Part shown: piece by piece, positions 58,471 to 64,000 of the stretch
How positions within the stretch are numbered: the first letter of the stretch is position 1
How the letters are laid out: the number at the start of each line of letters is the position of its first letter
Assembly: GCA_949291555.1 (NCBI GenBank)
Contig: CASEWE010000007.1
Span: 1 to 64,000 of the forward strand
From: an uncultured Bacteroidales bacterium
Lineage (GTDB): Bacteria; Bacteroidota; Bacteroidia; Bacteroidales; P3
Reading direction: 5' to 3'
DNA: 64,000 nt
Notes under the pieces: generated by a model
What the model was told of the DNA's origin: nothing
What the model saw: only the letters and a program-made list of their open reading frames with translations
Database searches by the model: none
Program-made: the position numbers and the translations under genes

Positions 58471-59007
58471 ATGAAACCAAACGATATGTCGAATTACAAG
58501 ATCAAATTGCCCAAAGTAACCACGTTCATTTTCGATTTCGATGGCGTGATGAGCGATGGCCATGTGTGGCTGTTCAGCGAGCAGGACCAGATACGCTGCA
58601 CCAATGTGAAAGACGGGTACGCGCTGCATCAGGCCGTGAAGAAAGGCTACCATGTGGCGGTGATTTCGGGCGGGAAAGGCGAGTCGATGAAGACCCGCAT
58701 GCGTTTCCTGGGCGTGGAAGATGTCTTTACGGAAGTTTCGTACAAGAAAGACAAATTCATGGAATACTTGCGCCAGAAAGGGCTCTGCGCGGAAGAAGTC
58801 TTGTACATGGGCGACGATATTCCCGATTACGAGGTGATGAAGCTGGCCGGGGTTTCGGCTTGCCCGGCCGATGCGGCGGTCGAAATCCAGGAAATAGCCG
58901 ATTACGTTTCCTTGCGCAAAGGCGGCGAAGGCTGCGTGCGCGATGTGATAGAACAGGTGATGCGGGTGCGTGGGGACTGGTTCGACGAGGCCTCTTTGCA
59001 TTGGTGA
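58471..59007 (+). CDS. kdsC: 3-deoxy-D-manno-octulosonate 8-phosphate phosphatase
   Basis: A 178-residue HAD phosphatase of the C0 (no cap) type: motif I FIFDFDGVMSDG, motif II VISGGKGES, a central Lys in VSYKKDK and motif IV YMGDDIPDYEVM. It removes phosphate from KDO 8-phosphate in the synthesis of KDO for lipopolysaccharide inner core, acting in the cytoplasm as a tetramer. ATG 58471 (MKPNDMSNYKIK) is preferred over the frame start at 58447. Good length match. Confidence 0.92.
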   Translation: MKPNDMSNYKIKLPKVTTFIFDFDGVMSDGHVWLFSEQDQIRCTNVKDGYALHQAVKKGYHVAVISGGKGESMKTRMRFLGVEDVFTEVSYKKDKFMEYLRQKGLCAEEVLYMGDDIPDYEVMKLAGVSACPADAAVEIQEIADYVSLRKGGEGCVRDVIEQVMRVRGDWFDEASLHW

Positions 59008-59055
59008 GGCCTGCTTTCCTGAATTGGATTTGGCGCGGTTGGTTATCTTTGTTTT

Positions 59056-59250
59056 CACGAAGATAGGAGGCGGCTCGGCCATGTCCATTCGAGCGGGGCT
59101 GCGCATGGCGCTCGCCTTTCGCTATCTTTGTTGGCACGAAGATAGGAGGCGGCTCGGCCATGTCCATCCGAGCGAGCTCGATGGCGCATGGCGCTCGCCT
59201 TTCGCTATCTTTGTTGGCACGAAGATAGGAGGCGGCTCGGCCATGCCGGC
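59056..59250. repeat. palindromic ~80-bp repeat, three copies (third truncated)
   Basis: Units start at 59056, 59135 and 59218 (periods 79 and 83) with the same CACGAAGATAGGAGGCGGC; the third stops after GGCCATGCC. Same family as 55675-55838. TATCTTTG ends each complete unit, and another TATCTTTG precedes the first copy (59045-59052). Confidence 0.85.
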
Positions 59251-59341
59251 CGGGGAGGTCCGGCGTTTTCAGGCTTTAACAAATTTTAACACGATTTAAC
59301 ACGGGAAAACTTATTGTCAGGAAAAAAAGGATTAACACGAT

Positions 59342-61024
59342 ATGGCACAAGAAGAACAACCGAAAGTTATTTTTTCGATGAACCGGGTAAGCAAGGTTTA
59401 CCCGCCCAGCAAGCAAGTATTGAAAGACATCTGGCTGTCGTTTTTTTACGGGGCCAAGATAGGCATCATCGGCTTGAATGGCTCCGGGAAATCCACCTTG
59501 CTGAAGATAATTGCCGGCATCGACAAGAACTACCAGGGCGATGTGGCTTTTTCTCCCGGATATTCGGTAGGCTATCTGGCGCAGGAGCCCGAGCTCGACA
59601 ACAGCAAGACCGTGCGGCAGGTGGTGGAAGAAGGGGTTCAGGAAGTGGTCGACTTGCTCAAGGAATACGAGGCTGTCAACAACAAGTTTTCCGAGCCCAT
59701 GAGCGACGATGAGATGGCCAAGCTCATCGAGCGCCAGGGAGAGCTGACCGAACTGCTCGACCAGCACGATGCCTGGGAGTTGGACGCGAAGCTCGAACGG
59801 GCCATGGATGCGCTCAATTGCCCGGCTCCCGAGGCTTCGGTGTCCACGCTTTCGGGGGGCGAACGCCGCCGGGTCGCGCTCTGCCGTTTGCTCTTGCAGG
59901 AACCGGATATCCTCTTGCTGGACGAGCCTACCAACCATCTCGACGCCGAGTCCATACAATGGCTCGAAGCCCATCTCCAGCAGTACAAAGGCACCGTTAT
60001 CGCCGTTACGCACGACCGCTATTTCCTGGATAACGTGGCGGGGTGGATCTTGGAACTGGACAGAGGGGAGGGCATTCCCTGGAAAGGCAATTACAGTTCG
60101 TGGCTGGAGCAGAAGACCAAGCGCTTGGAACAGGAAGAAAAGGCCGAATCCCGCCGGCGCAAGACCTTGGAGCGGGAGCTGGAGTGGGTGCACATGACCC
60201 CGAAAGCCCGTCAAGCCAAAGGGAAAGCGCGTCTGAACGCTTACGAGAAGATGCTGAACGAAGACAGCAAGCAGAAGGAAGAACGCTTGGAGATTTATAT
60301 CCCGAACGGGCCGCGCTTGGGCAATAATGTCATCGAGGCCGTCCATGTGCGCAAGGCTTTCGGCGACAAGGTGCTTTTCGATGACCTCAATTTCAAGTTG
60401 CCGCCGGCCGGCATCGTGGGCGTGATCGGGCCCAACGGGGCTGGGAAAACCACGCTTTTCCGCATGATCATGGGGCTGGAAAAGCCCGACTCCGGCACTT
60501 TCGAGGTGGGGCCGACCGTGAAGCTGGGCTATGTGGATCAGCAGCACGCCACCATCGACCCGGAAAAAACGGTCTGGGAAGTCATTTCGGAAGGCAACGA
60601 GCAGATAAACCTCGGTGGCCGTTTGGTCAATTCCCGCTCGTATGTTTCCCGTTTCAATTTCAGCGGGGCCGAACAAGGCAAGAAAGCCGGCGTCCTTTCG
60701 GGCGGGGAACGCAACCGCATGCACTTGGCTTTGGCTCTGAAGAGCGAAGGGAATGTGCTGCTGCTCGATGAGCCCACCAACGATATTGATGTCAATACCT
60801 TGCGGGCGCTGGAAGAAGGCCTTGAATCCTTTGCCGGCTGCGCGGTGGTCATTTCGCACGACCGCTGGTTCCTGGATCGCATTGCCACCCACATACTGGC
60901 CTTTGAGGGCGAGGGGCAGGTGTATTTCTTTGAAGGAAGTTATACCGAATACGAGGAAAACAAGCGGAAACGCTTGGGAAATGTCGAACCCAAGCGGTTC
61001 AAATACAAAAAACTGGTGGAGTAA
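59342..61024 (+). CDS. ettA: energy-dependent translational throttle protein EttA (ABC-F)
   Basis: A 560-residue ABC-F ATPase that binds the ribosomal E site and gates the first peptide bond according to the ADP/ATP ratio. Two ABC domains: Walker A GLNGSGKSTLLK and GPNGAGKTTLFR, signatures LSGGERRRVAL and LSGGERNRMHL, Walker B DILLLDEPTNHLD and NVLLLDEPTNDID. The linker between them (about 240-300, YSSWLEQKTKRLEQEEKAE, RQAKGKARLNAYEKML) is the P-site tRNA interaction motif region. Length and the C-terminal NVEPKRFKYKKL are EttA-like. No membrane segments, so not a transporter. Confidence 0.95.
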   Translation: MAQEEQPKVIFSMNRVSKVYPPSKQVLKDIWLSFFYGAKIGIIGLNGSGKSTLLKIIAGIDKNYQGDVAFSPGYSVGYLAQEPELDNSKTVRQVVEEGVQEVVDLLKEYEAVNNKFSEPMSDDEMAKLIERQGELTELLDQHDAWELDAKLERAMDALNCPAPEASVSTLSGGERRRVALCRLLLQEPDILLLDEPTNHLDAESIQWLEAHLQQYKGTVIAVTHDRYFLDNVAGWILELDRGEGIPWKGNYSSWLEQKTKRLEQEEKAESRRRKTLERELEWVHMTPKARQAKGKARLNAYEKMLNEDSKQKEERLEIYIPNGPRLGNNVIEAVHVRKAFGDKVLFDDLNFKLPPAGIVGVIGPNGAGKTTLFRMIMGLEKPDSGTFEVGPTVKLGYVDQQHATIDPEKTVWEVISEGNEQINLGGRLVNSRSYVSRFNFSGAEQGKKAGVLSGGERNRMHLALALKSEGNVLLLDEPTNDIDVNTLRALEEGLESFAGCAVVISHDRWFLDRIATHILAFEGEGQVYFFEGSYTEYEENKRKRLGNVEPKRFKYKKLVE

Positions 61025-61035
61025 GCTTCCTGGAA

Positions 61036-62448
61036 GTGTTGCGGAAGGCATTGCATGGTTTCTTTGTCGGTCTCCTTGCTGCATCTTGCAGCTGGGCAGG
61101 CGCGACTGCCGTTGGGGACCGGGAGGTTCCGCTTGCCGCTTTGACGGAAGGGAATCGGGCAGGCTTCGCGCTCTCCGGGTCGGGGGAGGGCCGGCGGGTT
61201 CCCGACAGTCTTTCCGGAGCCACGCCGGTTATCCGCCGGCGGGACACGGTGCCCGATGTGCTTTTCGAGGTTTCTTTTCGAAGGAAGCCTCCGGAAAGAG
61301 CCCTTTCGGCCAAAGATTCCATCCGGTGGGGAAAGATCCGGGCCCGGCAGGCGCATCGGGACACGAGCGTGGACAAAGACAACTTCTGGCGGAAGATGCT
61401 CGGCGGGGATGTGGATCGGACCTATTCCCGGAAATTCGATTTCAGCGCGGCGGCGGTGCCGAGGTATTCTTACGAGGGAGGCATCGGGATAGGCGGCATC
61501 CTGGCGGGGAACTACAGGCTGGATAAGTCCGATTCCACGCTTTTGCCTTCGGATGTGGCGTTGGAGGGAAGCGTGGAGTGGCGCGGTTTCTTCTATGCGG
61601 GGATTTCGGGCAACACCTACTTTCCCGGGCACAAGCATCGTTTTTCTTACGATGTTTATTTCGAACAGCAGAACACCGATTTCTGGGGCATTTCCTACGA
61701 GGCGTGCGCGATGAATCCCGTTTCCTCTTTCCGCCGATGGAACGTCCTTGGGAATTTTTATTACGATTACCGGTTCGCGCCCGGGTTTTACATAGGGGCC
61801 GCTTTGGAGTCGGCCTATTCCTTGGCCAAGGAAGGCAGCATCGAGAATCCGGGTTACTTCGAGGGGCAAGCGCCTTGGTATTATACTACGGGGTTCGGGC
61901 TGAGCCTCCAGTACGATTCCCGGGATTTCCCGCTTTACCCCTACCAGGGCTGGAACATCGTCCTGCGGCCTATGGTTTACCCGGCATTTGCGGGCACTTG
62001 CGGCCGCACGCTTTGGCAGATTGTCTTGCAAGCGGATTATTTCCAATGGCTTTGGCGCGGAGGCGTGCTGGCGTTCGACTTCTATGCCCGTAACGGGTCG
62101 AGCCGCTTGCCGTGGTCGCTCAAGCAGATGGCCGGCGGGGAAAACCGTCTTCGCGGTTATTACTTGGGCCGGTATTCCGACGACAATTTGTTTTCTTTCC
62201 AGGTGGAGCTCCGGCAGAAACTTTTCTGGCGCATCGGGCTTGTGGCTTTTGGCGGCTTGGGGGCGGTTTACCCTTCTTTTTCCGGATTGCGGGCCGGAAT
62301 GTTGCTGCCTTCCTACGGCTTGGGGCTTCGCTTCGAATTCAAGAAAGGGCTGAACGTGCGCGTCGACTATGCCTTGGGGAAAGATAGCTGGAAGCCCGGG
62401 AGCGGGAACAGGGGCGTGTTCGTCTTGGTGATGGGCGAATCTTTTTGA
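61036..62448 (+). CDS. Omp85/BamA-TamA family outer-membrane barrel
   Basis: A 470-residue protein, start GTG 61036 (TTG 61039 also possible), 11 bases after ettA. N-terminal signal peptide (GFFVGLLAASCSWAGA). No POTRA domains are visible in the short periplasmic part (about 30-120). The rest is a surface-antigen (D15) barrel with SLQYDSRDFPLYPYQGWNI, the family GGENRLRGYYLGRY motif (like the RGY/VRGF loop-6 motif) and C-terminal GLGLRFEFKKGLNVRVDYALGKD. It may insert or export a specific outer-membrane component; exact role unknown. Confidence 0.85.
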   Translation: MLRKALHGFFVGLLAASCSWAGATAVGDREVPLAALTEGNRAGFALSGSGEGRRVPDSLSGATPVIRRRDTVPDVLFEVSFRRKPPERALSAKDSIRWGKIRARQAHRDTSVDKDNFWRKMLGGDVDRTYSRKFDFSAAAVPRYSYEGGIGIGGILAGNYRLDKSDSTLLPSDVALEGSVEWRGFFYAGISGNTYFPGHKHRFSYDVYFEQQNTDFWGISYEACAMNPVSSFRRWNVLGNFYYDYRFAPGFYIGAALESAYSLAKEGSIENPGYFEGQAPWYYTTGFGLSLQYDSRDFPLYPYQGWNIVLRPMVYPAFAGTCGRTLWQIVLQADYFQWLWRGGVLAFDFYARNGSSRLPWSLKQMAGGENRLRGYYLGRYSDDNLFSFQVELRQKLFWRIGLVAFGGLGAVYPSFSGLRAGMLLPSYGLGLRFEFKKGLNVRVDYALGKDSWKPGSGNRGVFVLVMGESF

Positions 62449-62540
62449 GACTGCCTTCCCGGCATGCTTCGGGTCTGTTCCTGCTTGACGGGGAGAGGCG
62501 CATGAAGGAAGCTGGAGCCTGCACCCGGCGGCGCAGAGTG

Positions 62541-62710
62541 GAAACCTGAAGGAAACCCTGACAAAGGTGGGATTAACGGCCGCCGTTCGAGGCAGGTTTT
62601 GGTGTCGGACAGCCAGCGGGGAAAACCTGAAGGAACCCTGAAAAAGGCGGGATTGAAGGCCGTTCGAGGCGGGGTTCGGGTGTCGGACAGCCAGCGGGGA
62701 AAACCTAAAA
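62541..62710. repeat. ~80-bp tandem repeats downstream of the Omp85 gene
   Basis: Units starting GAAACCTGAAGGAA near 62541 and 62622, with a partial third at 62701 (periods about 81 and 78). Each holds GGCCGTTCGAGGC and TGTCGGACAGCCAGCGGGG. They lie before a terminator. Confidence 0.75.
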
Positions 62711-62713
62711 AAG

Positions 62714-62756
62714 ACGGGACTAACGGCCGGAAGATCCGGTATTAGTCCCGTTCTTT
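62714..62756. terminator. terminator between the Omp85 gene and tRNA-Lys
   Basis: Stem ACGGGACTAA/TTAGTCCCGT with an inner CCGGA/TCCGG stem, followed by TCTTTG on the + strand. Its position between convergent units suggests it may serve both. Confidence 0.7.
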
Positions 62757-62796
62757 GTCCGCGCATGCCGGACTTGCGGTCTTGCATGGCGTTTTG

Positions 62797-62869
62797 TGCT
62801 CTCGCAGGGACTCGAACCCTGGGCCCAATGATTAAGAGTCATTTGCTCTACCAACTGAGCTACGAGAGC
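62797..62869 (-). tRNA. tRNA-Lys (anticodon CTT)
   Basis: A 73-nt cloverleaf on the minus strand: acceptor GCTCTCG/CGAGAGC, D arm GCTC/GAGC, anticodon arm AATGA-CTCTTAA-TCATT, T arm CAGGG-TTCGAGT-CCCTG, A73; CCA not encoded. Anticodon CTT reads AAG. It has its own promoter 20 bp upstream. Confidence 0.95.
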
Positions 62870-62889
62870 TTTTCCCCGAAAAGGGAGTG

Positions 62890-62919
62890 CAAAGGTAACG
62901 ATTAGCGGCAAGAAAACAA
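62890..62919 (-). promoter_or_regulatory. promoter of tRNA-Lys
   Basis: On the minus strand TTG (62919-62917), 19 bp, TACCTTTG (62897-62890). Initiation near 62883, about 14 bases before the mature tRNA. One of the cleanest examples of the consensus in this window. Confidence 0.8.
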
Positions 62920-63218
62920 AATTTTTGCGGCAAGATGGCCAAGGGCGGTGTCGGAAATCCGGATCCGGACCCGTTGCAAGTTTGCGAAACTTCAATTCCG
63001 GTCTGGGATATGCACCGGAAACCCGTTGCGATTTTGCAAAATGCCTTTAGGGATACCGATCCTTGCGCTGGCTCGTTTCCCATCGGGCTTGTTCGGTCCG
63101 TTTCTCTCCGCGGGCTTTCTCCGGTTCGCCCGTTTTTCCGCCTGCGGAATTGCCTTTGGAGGCTTTCAACGGGTCGCCCCGCTTTGGAGCCGCCCTGGCC
63201 CGGATGGGCATTATTTTG
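62920..63218. other. gene-free stretch before the choloylglycine hydrolase gene
   Basis: I see no gene, RNA or repeat that can be supported. Open frames here overlap on both strands without recognisable features. Confidence 0.5.
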
Positions 63219-63226
63219 TAATTTTG
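63219..63226 (+). promoter_or_regulatory. -7 element of the choloylglycine hydrolase gene
   Basis: TAATTTTG fits TAnnTTTG; no clear -33 TTG. Initiation near 63233 leaves a leader of about 90 bases. Confidence 0.5.
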
Positions 63227-63324
63227 AAATTGTGCCTGCACGGGATAAACCGGGGGCGGCTCGGGAATCAGGCCTGCTTCTACCCCGGGCCGAACGGGTC
63301 GGGTGAATTTTTAAATTTCTCTCT

Positions 63325-64000
63325 ATGAAAAGGAAAGTTTTGTTTTTGGGAGCAATCCTCATCGGAAGCTTGTGCGCGGGACGTCTTTCCGCCTGCACCG
63401 GAATCAGCCTGAAAGCCTTGGACGGGAGCATCGTGGTGGCCCGGACCATCGAGTGGGGCGAAAGCGAGCTTGAAAGCCGGTATGTGATCGTGCCGAGAGG
63501 GACTTCGTTTGTCTCGTACACGCCGTCTGGCATGAACGGGCTGAAATTCTCTTCCCGCTACGGGTTTGCGGGCATATCCTTGGTGCAGAAGGAATTCGTG
63601 GCCGAAGGATTGAATGAGGCCGGCCTCTCGGCGGGCTTGTTCTATTTTCCCGCCTATGGGCGTTACCCGGCTTTCGATTCGCTCAAGGCCGGGGAATACC
63701 TTGCCGACTTGCAGGTGGTCCCCTGGATGCTTTCCTGCTTTGCCACGGTAGAGGAGGTCAAAGCCGCTATCGGTTCGGTCAAGATAACGGCTTTGCAAGG
63801 TTCGGCCACGGTGCATTGGCGGGTTGCCGATGCCACGGGGGCCCAGGCCGTTGTGGAAGTCATAGACGGGCAGGTGCGGGTTTACGATAACCCGGCCGGC
63901 GTGCTTACCAATGCGCCCGGCTTTGAATGGCAGCTGACCAATCTGAACAATTACGTGAACCTTTATCCCGGGTCGGCTTCGGCCAAGGCGTATGACGGTT
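63325..64000 (+). CDS. choloylglycine hydrolase / penicillin V acylase family protein (truncated by window edge)
   Basis: At least 225 residues are visible; the frame is open at the right edge. A signal peptide (KRKVLFLGAILIGSLCAGRLSA) is followed by CTGISLKALDGSIVVARTIEW. This is the family pattern in which the first Cys after cleavage is the N-terminal nucleophile, with Arg of ARTIEW nearby. NEAGLSAGLFYFP and ATGAQAVVEVI, then LTNAPGFEWQLTNLNNYVNL, supply further conserved positions. Members hydrolyse amide bonds in bile salts, penicillin V or acyl-homoserine lactones; which one cannot be told here. LSAC could also read as a lipobox, but a free N-terminal Cys is needed for catalysis. Confidence 0.9.
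   Translation, partial: MKRKVLFLGAILIGSLCAGRLSACTGISLKALDGSIVVARTIEWGESELESRYVIVPRGTSFVSYTPSGMNGLKFSSRYGFAGISLVQKEFVAEGLNEAGLSAGLFYFPAYGRYPAFDSLKAGEYLADLQVVPWMLSCFATVEEVKAAIGSVKITALQGSATVHWRVADATGAQAVVEVIDGQVRVYDNPAGVLTNAPGFEWQLTNLNNYVNLYPGSASAKAYDG

Overview
The window looks like chromosomal DNA from a GC-rich member of the Bacteroidota, most likely Bacteroidales and possibly gut-associated. The evidence is the repeated promoter pattern TTG-N19-TAnnTTTG, type IX secretion (T9SS) cargo and machinery (two C-terminal sorting domains, a giant gliding-motility-type adhesin, a PorP/SprF protein), a bactofilin, a tricorn-type protease, and a choloylglycine-hydrolase-family gene at the right edge. 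The genus cannot be fixed from the sequence alone.

Layout. 1-753: gene-free, with a candidate invertible promoter (two 23-bp inverted repeats around 145 bp). 754-4146: two paralogous leucine-rich-repeat T9SS cargo proteins. 4553-8407 (minus): panC, radA, a nucleotidyltransferase-like protein lacking its HxGH motif, and folE. 8746-10326: a PAP2 phosphatase fused to a probable beta-barrel. 10537-24380: a T9SS surface module of a 3213-residue adhesin, an OmpA/SPOR protein and PorP/SprF, followed by bactofilin and gcvT. 26453-29878: mltF, a HAD hydrolase, tRNA-Met and a B3/B4-domain protein. 30146-32566: a metal P-type ATPase plus Fur-family regulator operon with an operator-like palindrome. 33050-37260: a thioredoxin-like protein and a tricorn-like protease. 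37882-47563: an acyl-CoA ligase/acyltransferase pair, a glycosyltransferase, pheT, a YD-repeat-like secreted protein and a ComEA-like protein.

48106-55602 (all minus strand) is a complete type V-A CRISPR-Cas locus: cas12a, cas4, cas1, cas2, a leader with a good promoter, and a 17-repeat/16-spacer array. Beyond the array lie a 64-residue RGGARPGAGRP-type protein, an isolated Cas12a crRNA handle with its own guide-like tail, and a strong terminator.

The most interesting observation is that this tail begins TTATGTCTA. The same nine bases occur directly after a TTTG PAM inside the -7 box of the cas12a promoter. This predicts a built-in guide by which Cas12a would bind, without cutting, and repress its own promoter (a CreR-like mini-CRISPR).

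Right of the CRISPR locus are an iron-dependent alcohol dehydrogenase, a DUF2520-type protein with kdsC, ettA, an outer-membrane Omp85-type barrel, tRNA-Lys(CTT) and the truncated choloylglycine hydrolase. Five copies of an approximately 80-bp imperfect palindromic repeat, most ending in the -7 consensus TATCTTTG, sit in two of these intergenic gaps.
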